Assembly (NCBI GenBank): GCA_037952775.1
Contig: JBANAY010000003.1
Coordinates: forward strand, 20,088,001 to 20,152,000
From: Clonostachys chloroleuca
Taxonomy: Eukaryota; Ascomycota; Sordariomycetes; Hypocreales; Bionectriaceae
Length of the DNA: 64,000 bases
Reading direction: 5' to 3'
The notes under the pieces are model-generated. The model made no database searches. It worked only from the letters and a program-made list of their open reading frames with translations, and was not told the DNA's origin. Numbering within the stretch: the stretch's first letter is position 1; every line of letters begins with the position of its first letter. This document shows positions 34,192 to 44,579 of the stretch, piece by piece. Both the position numbers and the translations under genes were made by a program.

Positions 34192-34200
34192 ATTTAAATA
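34192..34200 (-). promoter_or_regulatory. TATA-like box of the cysteine-rich gene
   Basis: TATTTAAAT on the minus strand, about 116 bp upstream of the ATG at 34076. It is followed by a CT-rich leader (CTTCTCGACCCGACCTCATC), the usual layout of strongly expressed small fungal genes. Confidence 0.5.
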
Positions 34201-36563
34201 CTATTCAATACCGACTTCCGTATTGCCAGCTCATCATGTTCCCAAAGCAGAGTATCTTGCATGCAATTGCAAGTCATACGACACCATAGTTCGAACGCTG
34301 AGGGTGGGGGGATGAGGGGAAATGGACCAATTGTCTGCGGAGGGCACAAATGTGTTGGCTGGCTATCTCTCAGCCACGGGTTGCCTTTCCAGGCATCAGT
34401 CGTGATTATCCACGCGTGCCAGACGCCATATCAAGGCTGCGGCAGGGATTCGATACAGCTCCGTGTCTTATCAGCAGCTGGTCACATCACGTTGACCGCT
34501 GGTGATACGGCCTGATCTGTGACTCCATCTTCCTTATCAGGATGAGCCCCTCTGTGTTTGGATGTCTACCGCTTCTGGTTAAGATCTGGTCGGTGATCAC
34601 TGATTGCTAAGCGTCTGACTGTAATCCCCCTCAGTTGGGTTTGGCAACTTCGCCGACGTAGTAACTCTCTATACCACGATTTTTTTTATGTTCTTTAGCC
34701 TCATCGCCGGTTTTTCGATTTAGCTCCCTCTAGGCGCCCTCAGATGGCCTCAGTCAGCTGGTCTAATATTGTGCTGCCGCGTTGCGCGCTGGACCGACGG
34801 CCACCACATACCCTGGTCAAGCCTACATCGTGCCTACAGAATTATGACGTATCACCGAAACTCATCAGCCGCGCCAACTGGGGCCATTTGTAATTTGCGC
34901 TTGGATTTCGTCATGATCGTGGGTAATACGGAGCGGGGTGAGCTGGTGATGAGTTGTCTTTCATCTTCACCGCATTATATTCATAAGGGATTTAGCTGCC
35001 GCGGAAATCCTTCAGTGAAAGGGGAGTCTCAATAACAGGCGCCAATGTCCTGTGATGTCCGCCGCACTAATATTTACAGGTCACATACCGAGTGCAAAGG
35101 TCCCTCGTTGTTCAAGGCCTGTGCAGCCCATGCACTTTCAAAGACGCCTCATCAGCATCCAGAGCACCACAAATGAATACGCATTTGCATTGACACACAT
35201 GCCTCCGCTTCATCATGCCCATGTTTGTGCAAATGGTAAACTTGTATGTTAGGTGGTGGAGATTGATCTTCGCAATGTTGGACGCCATCAAATTCAGCCG
35301 ATGCTAGGCTCCCGGTCTTGAGTACACAACTCTCTAAAGCATCATTTTACGGGATTTGAGTAGAATTCTACGCGCCAGGCCTCGGTAAGGTGATGAAAGA
35401 CTTAAATTGCTCGAGTGGGAACATGTGGAGGCTTGGTCAGATTCGAAAATGCATCTACCTCAGACGACACCATGACTGAGAGCGCCCATTCCTCCAGCCG
35501 CAGAGTAGACTCGAAGCCAACGTCATTTCATACTTTTACAAGGAGAAAATAGTCGCCCATAGCAAAGTATTCGACCAATGGAGTTATCCCATGCCGAATC
35601 GAGTTCTGAAAACATCAACTCCAAAAATGCAAAATCCCCCAAGTTGTAGGCGAATTATTAGAGGTAGACCCATGATGATTGTGGTATTAGTAAGAGACTC
35701 TTTATTGATGTAAAACTGACAAACAACCACAAGATCCTCATTACGGTTGATAATTCCTTGTTAGCTCAAATTTGGACTCATTACTTAGACAAGCCCACGT
35801 AATACTTTTCGGTCGCTGGTAAGCCATAGTGTCTTCGGAAAACAGCACCCAGATGCTGTATTAGCTGTCGGAGACCTGCTTTCAGGCTCCCCCTTGCCCT
35901 TTCTTATGAAGTCTATCTATCTACTATTTCCCCGAAAACGTCTAACTAGTACCTCGGGAACATTTTGCTCCTTCTTGATGAGAGAGCCAAATGGAGATGT
36001 GTAGGGTAGGCCAGCTTGGCCGGATACTGGAGGCATAGAGCGGGGTACAACGCTTCCCAATCCTCCATCAAGCATAGAGTTGGGAAAATGGGTCTGGTCA
36101 TCAATAAACTTGGACACTTGCAACTGCAACTGCTTCTCTATTGAAAGAGCCCGATCGCATGCAATATCTGTGTTTCGATGGAGACAAGAAGCAATCGCCG
36201 TGAAGATACCTCGAGGTCCACCGCCACAGCGCCACAAATGTGAGAGGCTCAGCCGCAGTCCGCGCCGTTATTAGCGCGAACCAGCAGCCACTCAGCGCAA
36301 GGCAGGACCTGCATCAGACTGAAGGACTGCCTCACCTGCCGTCGCATTTCGTTTTCGCACATCTCGAGATTCTTCCACCTCGATCGACCCCGAGCACAGA
36401 AAATTCAACACCAACCTTGTGCGACCTGCACCGATCGATTGGCTGAACCATTGGATACTGACAGCGCGTGACGCACTAGGAGAAACCAGGAGATGACCAT
36501 GGTTCCGTTTGCGAACGCCGACCAACCCTCGTCTCTCCTCAATCGGTATCCAGTCTAGCAGCA
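34201..36563. other. Long intergenic region upstream of the HET gene
   Basis: About 2.4 kb. The left part is the upstream region of the minus-strand cysteine-rich gene; the right part is the promoter of the HET gene. A 106-codon minus-strand frame at 35917-36237 looks somewhat protein-like (SIEKQLQLQVSKFIDDQ) but has no ATG context, intron or known motif. I cannot support it as a gene. Confidence 0.4.
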
Positions 36564-38609
36564 ATGCGTCTGCTCCACACAAGCTCCCTGGATCTGGTCG
36601 AGATTCCCGACGATGCCGTGCCCAGCTATGCGATCCTGTCCCACACTTGGGGTGACCAGGAGATCACTCTGCAGGAGATGGAGCGCGTCATCGCCAACGA
36701 CTCAGACAACCGCTCTGCTGTGAACCGCATCACCCAGAAGGACGGATATCTCAAGGTGAAAGCCGCTGCGGCCATGGCCCTCAGTCGCGGCCTCGAGTAC
36801 TTATGGGTAGACACCTGCTGTATTGACAAATCGAGCAGTGCAGAGCTGTCCGAGGCCATCAACTCAATGTACCTTTGGTACCAGCAATCTGAGGAGTGCT
36901 ATGCCTTTCTTTCAGACGTCGGCCCTGAGGCTGTCGAAGACTGGACGGACCCTCAGTCCAGCCTTTATGGCAGTCGGTGGTTTACCAGAGGTTGGACGCT
37001 GCAGGAGCTCGTTGCTCCAAGCGTCGTGCTCTTTTACGCCAGCGACTGGACCTTTCTTGGGCGAAAAGACAAACCAGAGTCATTTACCAGGGTTATCAGT
37101 GAGGTGACAGGTGTTGGCTGTGAAGTCTTGGACGGGAGGATTGATCCACTGCAGCTCAGCGTGTCTGCACGTATGGCCTGGGCGTCTCGTCGCCAGACTA
37201 CCCGGCGAGAGGATGTGGCGTACTGCCTAATGGGTCTCTTCCAGGTCAATATGCCCCTTCTATACGGCGAAGGAAGTCGAGCTTTTAGGCGGTTGCAGGA
37301 GGCAATTCTCCAGCAGACAGATGACCAGTCCTTATTCGCGTGGAACTCAGCGGATGACATCGAGGATGAGGATGCTCTCTCGAGCCTTCTCGCAAAGTCT
37401 CCAGCCCAGTTTGCGTATGCAGGTGATATCCAACCTCTGCCACCACTACCCACCTACGCAAGTATGCCGTCTAGCATGACGAACCAAGGTCTTCATGTCC
37501 ACTTTTACCTACGGCCTGCCGAGGATGATTTTGGAGGTTCCTACGAAGCTCCAATGGAGGAAGACTTCGATGCCATCTTAGATTGTGTCATCCGTGTTGA
37601 TAACACATATCTGTGCCCCGTCATTCGACTTCGCCGTCTCTCCGAGGACCAGTACGGAAGAATTCAGACCAGATCGAGAAGACTTTTACCACCGCCCTCT
37701 ACCTACAACTATTGCAGCGAGGACGAAGGGTATCAACATGTTTACGTCCGACAGGAGCCCATGTATTATCACTTGCCCCAGTTCAGAATCCCACCATCAC
37801 CAACCCCCTCTCCTCCAGAGTCCGAATTCGGCATCAGCAGCACCATGTCATCATCGGACCACTCTCTCTTTCGTTTCTCAAGCGCCTTCCCTCCTCGGCA
37901 ATGGAATTCCCACACCATGACTCTCAAAGTAAACTATTCACGCAAGATCCAAGCCATGGGCCTCTTCAGATATCAGAGCAGCACATGGGAGAATTCCGCC
38001 ATTGATGTGGTTGTTGGTCTGAGACGACTCAACGCTATGCAATGGGAGGGCTGGTGTTTCCAGATGCGCAGCGCATGTTCGATCGAGGAATCTTTCGATT
38101 CAATCAATAGCAAAATCTCCAAGGCGATTGAGGGCACAAAACATGCGGACATTTCACCCGGTCTACTCCGGGATACTATAGGGGATGATGCTCGATTGAT
38201 AACGGAAGCGACTGTGAGCGGGACTCAGCTCCAAGGTCGACTGTACGTTTCTATTACGCTCGCTACGAAGCCCGAGATCCAAGCGACTGGTGTGACGCTT
38301 ACGCCTGAACAACAAGAGAAGTTGAGGGAGTCCTTGGTTGAACCCAACAATGAGGGCGAGGATATGGTGAATGAATTCGAAGGCCAAGATATTGAAATGC
38401 TTCAACGAGATGTCCAACTACTGACCGGGCCATGTTCTCAAACAACATGGGAGGAATTCGTGGACCATGACCCAGAGACTATCGCCAGCTTCACCCTCGG
38501 GCCGTTCGCAGCCTGGATAGGGAACCACCAGAGCCAACTGAGCCTTCCAAAGACAACTCCGATACAAAGACCCAAGACGGGTCATCCAGCAGTCCAAGGA
38601 ACTCATTGA
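36564..38609 (+). CDS. HET-domain (heterokaryon incompatibility) protein, 681 aa
   Basis: The N-terminus is a full HET domain. It has YAILSHTWG (residues ~22-30), LEYLWVDTCCIDKSSSAELS with the catalytic-looking Cys/Asp cluster (~80-99), YAFLSD, and SRWFTRGWTLQELVAPSVV (~139-157), then RREDVAYCLMGLFQVNMPLLYGEG. HET domains trigger cell death when incompatible hyphae fuse, and similar modules act in fungal innate immunity. Residues ~250-640 form the extended region usual in this subgroup. The frame ends at 38609 with a tail (QRPKTGHPAVQGTH) unlike the rest. The next ankyrin gene is already open from 38471 in another frame and starts its first ATG only 89 bp later. The two are probably one HET-ankyrin gene broken by an indel between about 38515 and 38609. 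Confidence 0.9.
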   Translation: MRLLHTSSLDLVEIPDDAVPSYAILSHTWGDQEITLQEMERVIANDSDNRSAVNRITQKDGYLKVKAAAAMALSRGLEYLWVDTCCIDKSSSAELSEAINSMYLWYQQSEECYAFLSDVGPEAVEDWTDPQSSLYGSRWFTRGWTLQELVAPSVVLFYASDWTFLGRKDKPESFTRVISEVTGVGCEVLDGRIDPLQLSVSARMAWASRRQTTRREDVAYCLMGLFQVNMPLLYGEGSRAFRRLQEAILQQTDDQSLFAWNSADDIEDEDALSSLLAKSPAQFAYAGDIQPLPPLPTYASMPSSMTNQGLHVHFYLRPAEDDFGGSYEAPMEEDFDAILDCVIRVDNTYLCPVIRLRRLSEDQYGRIQTRSRRLLPPPSTYNYCSEDEGYQHVYVRQEPMYYHLPQFRIPPSPTPSPPESEFGISSTMSSSDHSLFRFSSAFPPRQWNSHTMTLKVNYSRKIQAMGLFRYQSSTWENSAIDVVVGLRRLNAMQWEGWCFQMRSACSIEESFDSINSKISKAIEGTKHADISPGLLRDTIGDDARLITEATVSGTQLQGRLYVSITLATKPEIQATGVTLTPEQQEKLRESLVEPNNEGEDMVNEFEGQDIEMLQRDVQLLTGPCSQTTWEEFVDHDPETIASFTLGPFAAWIGNHQSQLSLPKTTPIQRPKTGHPAVQGTH

Positions 38610-38698
38610 ACCTTCCCCAACTAGCGAGCCACGAACGACAGTCGAGCAGCGCAAGAAGCTCTTGGAATCTCCTCCGACCCCTCAGCCATATCTTGACG

Positions 38699-41623
38699 AT
38701 GTCAGCAACACTCAGCAGCCCTTTTGAACCGACCAGAATAGAAAAGCTGAGGAGCACGAGCAGCCCTCTGACGAGTAAAACCACCAAGCAGGCCGCGTCA
38801 ATCGGGTTCTTTCTCGGATACTTGCGTGACTTTATCGCGGAGCTAAAGCAGGGTCCTGTGGCAAATTTCACCGCTTCTCCTGTGCAGCTGTTGGCAATCT
38901 ACCTCTTTGATGGGGAGAAAGAAAAGGCGGAAAAAATCATATCCAGGTATCCAGAGTTAGTGGATCCTGGAAATTTAGAAGCTGCAACCTCCGACAAATA
39001 TGGCCTTCACCCAGTACACTGGGCCACCGCTGGAGGCTTCACCGAGTCTCTAGACCTCCTCTTGAAGAAAAGAGGTAAGGAGATTCTTCAGGTAGTGTCA
39101 CGAGGTGGCCTAGGAGCACTCCACATTGCTTCCATGTGTGCTAGTCCATCTTGGATTGTAATTCGGGACGCTCTAGATATGGACTCCTTCACTGCTTTGG
39201 CATCTTTGCCTACAAAACATCTTCAAGAAACACCTCTTCACCTTATGGCTGCTTACTATAGCCGCCGGCCTACTGCAAGCGATAGTGATGATTTTTATAC
39301 CTGGCTTCAGCTTGTGGGTGAGCTGGTGTCGAATGTCTCCACTGATTGCCGTAACTTGTACGAAGAGACGCCACTTCATCGCGCAGCAGCCTGCAACAAC
39401 GAGGCTATGATTGACTTCTTACTCGGTCAAGCCCGCAACAGACACCTAGTTGATGCGCTAGACAGGTTCGGGAGAACACCAATCTGGCATGCTGCCGCCA
39501 CGGGCTCAACTGAAGCTGTCAAGGCGTTGATCAAGACCGGCGCCAGTATAAACCTCGCCGATGACCTAGGTATGACTCCTCTGCATGCCGCCTCCAGGGA
39601 GGGACACTGCGATGTCATCCTTTTACTTCTCCAATCCAGAGCATACATCACAAGTGAGACGCTAGGTCTCAACTTCACCGCGCTAGATTACGCGGCAATG
39701 TTTGGGCATACCCCGTGTGTTCGGGCCTTTCTTACGACCAACTTGGCTCTAAGTTTCCCTGAGCCTACCAGATGGATGGAAGACATTGGCTCGCTAGTCG
39801 AGCGAGACTATCGCCTACAATGGGATAAAATCAAGGCAAGGGCCCTCCAAGTCGCCTCCTCGTGTGGCTGGCTGGGGTGTGCCTCGACGTTATGCCGATA
39901 TCATGCCGACCCTTTCATTCCAATGGGCTATTATCTTAAGCTAAACGACACACATAGTTGTGCATTGGTTGTTATGGAGAAGGGCAGTGCTTTGGCATCT
40001 GCTTTGCAGGAGGGCCATGAGGACATTGCCAAGTTGCTTGAAGAGCAGTCATTTGACCAGGAGGACAATGAGGAACATGGCGAAGAGCATCCGGCATCTC
40101 TTCATGATCCAATTGAAACAGATGAAAGGGAGGAGACGCAAGACAATGATGATGATTACGCCGGGACGGCCCCAGGAGAGATTGGATATTCTCCAGCATA
40201 TTCGCCGATTAGTGTGGAAGATGCTCTTCGTCCGCCAACTCAGGACTTTATGGAAGGTCAAACAAATCCAATCCAATCACAACCTGACAGAGGCCGGACT
40301 GGGCGAGGAAGTCGACCCGTGGTTTACGTACCTGTGGATTCTCGGAGGGGAGCGACTGACCACGGGGTCGAGGCACTGCGTCACACGCGTCAAACGCGAC
40401 ACAGCTCTCATAGCTCTCACAGCAGGGTCCACGACGATGAGGAACGCCGTCAAAGGATTGATCGTGCTCGTCGAAGATTGGAAACCCAAAATTCTCGCAT
40501 CAGTACTCGTATAAGTGAGGACGACCCAGAAGAATTCATGCGTCGTGACAATGTGCCATTCCGTGAGCGTGCCGAACGCCCTCCAACATCAAGTCGACCA
40601 CCGCCGCAAGCCGAGCACCGAATCTCAAGAATACCTGAATACAACTATGCATCTGAGCTTCAAAAGGACTCCAATTCTAACGTGGCTCAGCAGCCAGGCC
40701 AGTCAACTGTTTTGACAATGCAAACGGGCTCTGGCCCTGGCTATTCAAGGTTTGGTAGCCAGCGGTCGGCTCAGCAATATCAATACAGCGCACCTCAACA
40801 CCGGCGGGGCCCATCCTCAGCTCAACAATATAACGCGTCTCAACAACATTCCATGCCGCCTGGCTACATCAACCTACAACGGTCTGGCTCCTCCAAGGTA
40901 AGCCAATGGGCAAGGGGGTCATCCAGGGGCAGCGACAGAAGTCAGGGCTCCATCAACGTCAGGCATACAACATCTCAGTCGAACCGACAAAGACCATTCC
41001 AATATAGGGCGTCAGACAATAGCCCCCCTACTCGACCCACGGCCCAACCTGCGTATTCATCCAGGCAGAGGACGATATACGATGATGAGGATCCGATCAG
41101 TAAGGTAGAACGACCCTACAATACTAGGGGTTCGCAGGATTTGGTCCCAAACACAAAGCTTTCACTCCCTGCCCGCCCCAAACCAAGACTTCGCCTGAGC
41201 CCGCCTACAACATATTCTAGGACCATCCTGTCTGCGCCGCCTGACGTAAGACAACTTGATGAAAACATTATTCTGCAACCACGAATCCTGGGGCCTCTGG
41301 CATCACCATCTGGGTTCAGTTATCAATACTCCCCGAATCCTCTTTTGCCGCGAGACGAGGCCCAAGAAAAGTGGGAGGCAGCTCAGTATTCTCCCTCTAC
41401 CCCTGAGCCGGAGGGTCTAGAAAGACGGCTGTTATCTATGCTGGGTGCTATCGGTCACCCCAGTATGATAGATAACATAGTATCCGAAGACGATACGGAG
41501 ATGCAGTATGACGAGACATATGGGATTGTGCGCAGAGCACCAGGCTCGGAGGGCGATGGCGCAGAGAGGGACGGGGAGGGTCTCCCTGTGTTTGAACTTC
41601 CTGCTATAGACTATGATGATTGA
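38699..41623 (+). CDS. Ankyrin-repeat protein, 974 aa, likely C-terminal half of HET gene
   Basis: The first ATG is 38699, but the frame is open and protein-like from 38471 (Pro/Glu/Ser-rich linker). That start may therefore be artificial. Ankyrin repeats lie at roughly residues 75-360: HPVHWATAGGFTESLDLLLK, TPLHRAAACNNEAMIDFLLG, TPIWHAAATGSTEAVKALIK and TPLHAASREGHCDVILLLLQ. An acidic stretch follows (DQEDNEEHGEEH), then about 500 residues of low-complexity Ser/Arg/Gln/Pro-rich sequence (RTGRGSRP, HSSHSSHSR, SAQQYQYSAPQH) that should be disordered. No introns. Read as a C-terminal extension of the HET gene, the whole would be about 1,690 aa: HET effector, ankyrin sensor, disordered tail. HET-ankyrin fusions are known in fungi. 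Confidence 0.85.
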   Translation: MSATLSSPFEPTRIEKLRSTSSPLTSKTTKQAASIGFFLGYLRDFIAELKQGPVANFTASPVQLLAIYLFDGEKEKAEKIISRYPELVDPGNLEAATSDKYGLHPVHWATAGGFTESLDLLLKKRGKEILQVVSRGGLGALHIASMCASPSWIVIRDALDMDSFTALASLPTKHLQETPLHLMAAYYSRRPTASDSDDFYTWLQLVGELVSNVSTDCRNLYEETPLHRAAACNNEAMIDFLLGQARNRHLVDALDRFGRTPIWHAAATGSTEAVKALIKTGASINLADDLGMTPLHAASREGHCDVILLLLQSRAYITSETLGLNFTALDYAAMFGHTPCVRAFLTTNLALSFPEPTRWMEDIGSLVERDYRLQWDKIKARALQVASSCGWLGCASTLCRYHADPFIPMGYYLKLNDTHSCALVVMEKGSALASALQEGHEDIAKLLEEQSFDQEDNEEHGEEHPASLHDPIETDEREETQDNDDDYAGTAPGEIGYSPAYSPISVEDALRPPTQDFMEGQTNPIQSQPDRGRTGRGSRPVVYVPVDSRRGATDHGVEALRHTRQTRHSSHSSHSRVHDDEERRQRIDRARRRLETQNSRISTRISEDDPEEFMRRDNVPFRERAERPPTSSRPPPQAEHRISRIPEYNYASELQKDSNSNVAQQPGQSTVLTMQTGSGPGYSRFGSQRSAQQYQYSAPQHRRGPSSAQQYNASQQHSMPPGYINLQRSGSSKVSQWARGSSRGSDRSQGSINVRHTTSQSNRQRPFQYRASDNSPPTRPTAQPAYSSRQRTIYDDEDPISKVERPYNTRGSQDLVPNTKLSLPARPKPRLRLSPPTTYSRTILSAPPDVRQLDENIILQPRILGPLASPSGFSYQYSPNPLLPRDEAQEKWEAAQYSPSTPEPEGLERRLLSMLGAIGHPSMIDNIVSEDDTEMQYDETYGIVRRAPGSEGDGAERDGEGLPVFELPAIDYDD

Positions 41624-42163
41624 GTACCTGGCATATAGCTACATGATTGATTTGCATACACGAAAATAATTTGTACAGAATTTTTCACCAGCATGCCAGC
41701 TTTGCGGCTAGATCAGCGTGTTAGATTTCGTTTCCCTCTTATTCATGAGGCATCATCATCAGCAGTCCTTACCCCTCGGTCATACAAATCGAAGATATAG
41801 AAAGAGATACAAAGGTTTACCTTCTCATTCTTGGAAACGCCACCTTCTTGACCCAGTATGACCTCAGCTTAAAATCGCCACTAGAAGAGGTGGATGCCGA
41901 CTTGCGTGTCTATGCCCATCATATAGCCGTATTAGCTCGATTATCATACGGGGTATTAAATTGGAGGAATACAATGGAACTCATGCACGCTTCAACCAAT
42001 GATAACAAATGACGGATTGAAACACCGATGGCTAATAGGCATTTCTCCAAAAACCGAGGTCCCCGAGCTCGCTCCCCGCACGAGCCAGTCTGGGGTAATT
42101 GAGACTACTTCGATATCTCCCATCGTTTGACGACATCACACTCCAGATAAAAATATTAAAAAA
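41624..42163. promoter_or_regulatory. Promoter region of the MmgE/PrpD-family gene
   Basis: 540 bp without coding sequence, holding the 3' end of the ankyrin gene and the promoter of the next gene. An A-rich leader (AATATTAAAAAA) immediately precedes the ATG at 42164. Confidence 0.4.
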
Positions 42164-43543
42164 ATGGCGGCCAATCAGCACATCCAAGTGACCAAGCTCT
42201 TCGCCGAGTTCGTCTCCAAAGCAGACGTCTTCCTCCTCACCCCAACCGTCGTCGCCCACGTCAAGGAGTACCTCCTCGACTACCTAGGCGTCACCGTCGC
42301 CGCTGCGCACAGCTGGGAGTCGACGGAGCAGATCCTCAAGGCCGTCGTAGGCCTGGGGGCACGCACGGGCACATCCACGGTGGTCCTCAAGGGGAACGAC
42401 TTCCTGCCGCAGTACGCGGGACTCATGAACGCGGCGCTGGGCCACACCATGGACTTTGACGACACTTATACGCCCGGATCTCTGCACGCGGGCGTGTGCG
42501 CCATCCCCGCCGCTCTCACGCAGGCGGAGCTCCTGGGTAGCGAGGACGCCACGGCCGAGCGCTTCGTGCTGGCTGCGGCGGTGGGATACGAGGTCATATG
42601 CCGGCTGGGGGCCAAACTGGGCAACGAGGCGTACGCGAGGGGATTCCACAACACGGCAACCTGTGGCATTTTTGGCGCCGTCGCCGCCATCTCCGTGCTC
42701 AAGCGGCTGCCGGCCTCGACCGTGGAGGATGCCTTCGGGCTGGCGCTGTCCAAGGCGGCCGGGTCGATGCAGTACCTGGAGAACGGAAGCTGGAACAAGC
42801 GGCTTCACCCTGGGTTCGCGGTTCACGACGCCTTCGTGTCCGTCTCGCTAGCCGAGGCCGGGGTTCTGGGTGCTGCCAGGCCGTTTGAGGGGAGTTACGG
42901 GTTGCTGCACGCCTATACTCCACGTACGGAGCATGACCTGCCCTCGCTCGTTGCGGATCTCGGGAGTCGTTGGGACTTTGTCGAGACGGCTTTGAAGCCG
43001 TACCCAGCTTGTCGTATGACCCATGGGCTGATTGAGGTCGGTGGCAGACTTGGGCAGGAGGCCAAGGGGCGGGAGGTTGAGAAGCTCACGGTGTCGCTGA
43101 GCTCGCCGAACCACATTGTCGTGGGCTCTCGGATCCCCAATAAGCTGCATCCTGCGAATATCGTAGATGCGCAGTTCTCCGCCTACTTTCAGCTGGCACA
43201 TGCCTGGTTGTACGGGTCGGATACCGGTATCGAGTTTTCCAAGCGACTTGATGATGAGGCCATCCACAAGCTGTCAGACAAGATCGAGTGTATCAAGGAC
43301 GATTCCGTCAAGGGGTTCGGGAGCAAACTGAGGGTTCAGTATTCGGACGGGGAGACAAAGGAGGTGGACATTCCGTTTCCACTAGGTGAGCCGGAGCATC
43401 CGTTCAGCAGGGACCGAGTTGAGGCCAAGTATTTTAGCCTAGCGACTCCGGTTCTTGGGGAAGGTAAGGCAAAGGATCTCAAGAGTCTGGTTGAGAATTT
43501 GGAGGGTCACTCTGTATCTGAACTTCTGCAGCTTGTATCATAG
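42164..43543 (+). CDS. MmgE/PrpD family protein, 459 aa
   Basis: Single-exon member of the MmgE/PrpD family (2-methylcitrate dehydratase, cis-aconitate decarboxylase and relatives), which act on small tricarboxylic acids. Landmarks are the helical N-terminus (VVAHVKEYLLDYLGVTVAAA), the active-site region (ALGHTMDFDDTYTPGSLHAG), EVICRLG, YPACRMTHGLIE and SRIPNKLHPANIVDAQFSAYFQLAHA. The length is usual for the family. No mitochondrial or peroxisomal signal is clear. Which substrate it takes cannot be told from sequence; the neighbours (DyP peroxidase, regulator, ABCG transporter) suggest an accessory pathway rather than the housekeeping methylcitrate cycle. It converges on the peroxidase gene with 118 bp between stops. 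Third positions are strongly G/C in the first half. Confidence 0.9.
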   Translation: MAANQHIQVTKLFAEFVSKADVFLLTPTVVAHVKEYLLDYLGVTVAAAHSWESTEQILKAVVGLGARTGTSTVVLKGNDFLPQYAGLMNAALGHTMDFDDTYTPGSLHAGVCAIPAALTQAELLGSEDATAERFVLAAAVGYEVICRLGAKLGNEAYARGFHNTATCGIFGAVAAISVLKRLPASTVEDAFGLALSKAAGSMQYLENGSWNKRLHPGFAVHDAFVSVSLAEAGVLGAARPFEGSYGLLHAYTPRTEHDLPSLVADLGSRWDFVETALKPYPACRMTHGLIEVGGRLGQEAKGREVEKLTVSLSSPNHIVVGSRIPNKLHPANIVDAQFSAYFQLAHAWLYGSDTGIEFSKRLDDEAIHKLSDKIECIKDDSVKGFGSKLRVQYSDGETKEVDIPFPLGEPEHPFSRDRVEAKYFSLATPVLGEGKAKDLKSLVENLEGHSVSELLQLVS

Positions 43544-43661
43544 AAGTTAGAATGAATTCAGAATGTTAACGCTATTTTGAAGTTTAAAGGGAGCAAAACT
43601 GAAGAGGCTTAGGGCAAACAAGAGTAAATTGTGTTCAAATTGGTCTTAATTACTACTTGAT

Positions 43662-44579
43662 TCAAATACTCGCCAAGTCCGACGGCACAAAGAACGTCGC
43701 GCCAAGCACGGCCTTTGAATAATCGAGAATACGATCATGCATCCCCGGCGGTTCGCCAACGAACATGCGCTGCAGCATCTTCTCCGTGACCCAGAGATTC
43801 TTCGAGTACCCGATAAAGTAGGTCCCGAATTCAGACTTGCCCGGCGACCCAAACGGCATATTGTCTCGCACAATGGCATGCTCGTCGTCTTCTATTTCGA
43901 TCGTGGCGAGCGACTTGTGCGACTGCTGAGACTGGGGAGGCGCGTCGTCGAGCTCGATGTTGTCCAGCTTCGTCCGCCCGATAATGGCTTCCTGCGTTTC
44001 GGTCCGCAGGGCCTGCCACCCTTCCATATCATGGAGGTACTTCTGGACGACGACGTAGCTGCCTCCCGCTGAGTCTGGTTCGTCCTCTTGAGTCACGAAG
44101 GCCGCTTCTGTGGCTTCATCACCGACGGGATTTGCCGTGCCATCGACGAATCCTAACAGGTCGCGGGCGTCAAAGTATCGGAATCCGTCAGTCTCGTCAT
44201 CCACCGTCACAGCACTGCCCAGACGCTGCATCAACTGCCTCTCGAATTCAAAACATAAGTCCCTCCTATCTGCCCTGATGTGGAAGAGTATGTCGCCTGG
44301 CGTAGACACGGCCGTGTGTTTTGCACCGCGGATCTCCTGGAACGGATGCAACTCCTTCGGCTGGGGCAGGCTGGTCAAGCGACTCCATATGGAACTGCCG
44401 ATGCCAACAGTGCAGCTGAGTCTGCCATCTGGATGGCGGATGGAGATATTTTTGGTGATGTCGCTAATGCTGGATAGAGTTGCACGGATCGTCGGGATGG
44501 CCGTCGGCTGAGACACTGCAGACACAATGAGGAACGTCGCTGCACGCGTCAAAGGAGCTGTCACGGCCTGAGAGACCAT
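43662..44579 (-). CDS. DyP-type (dye-decolourising) heme peroxidase, 305 aa
   Basis: Heme peroxidase of the DyP superfamily, closest in size and shape to the short bacterial-type (YfeX-like) group. The ATG at 44579 is the first in the frame; the codons before it include no ATG. The diagnostic GxxDG motif is present as LLGFVDGTANP (near residue 140), its Asp being catalytic. It is preceded by GDILFHIRADRRDLCFEFER and followed by GGSYVVVQKYLHDMEGW. The C-terminal half carries GTYFIGYSKNL and a conserved ending. No signal peptide, so intracellular. It oxidises aromatic substrates with hydrogen peroxide. It is unspliced and lies in a group with a regulator and an ABCG transporter. Confidence 0.9.
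   Translation of the reverse strand: MVSQAVTAPLTRAATFLIVSAVSQPTAIPTIRATLSSISDITKNISIRHPDGRLSCTVGIGSSIWSRLTSLPQPKELHPFQEIRGAKHTAVSTPGDILFHIRADRRDLCFEFERQLMQRLGSAVTVDDETDGFRYFDARDLLGFVDGTANPVGDEATEAAFVTQEDEPDSAGGSYVVVQKYLHDMEGWQALRTETQEAIIGRTKLDNIELDDAPPQSQQSHKSLATIEIEDDEHAIVRDNMPFGSPGKSEFGTYFIGYSKNLWVTEKMLQRMFVGEPPGMHDRILDYSKAVLGATFFVPSDLASI

Noticed and set aside
35917..36237. 106-codon minus-strand ORF upstream of the HET gene
   Set aside because: Somewhat protein-like composition but no ATG context, known motif or splice-linked partner. Could be a gene fragment.
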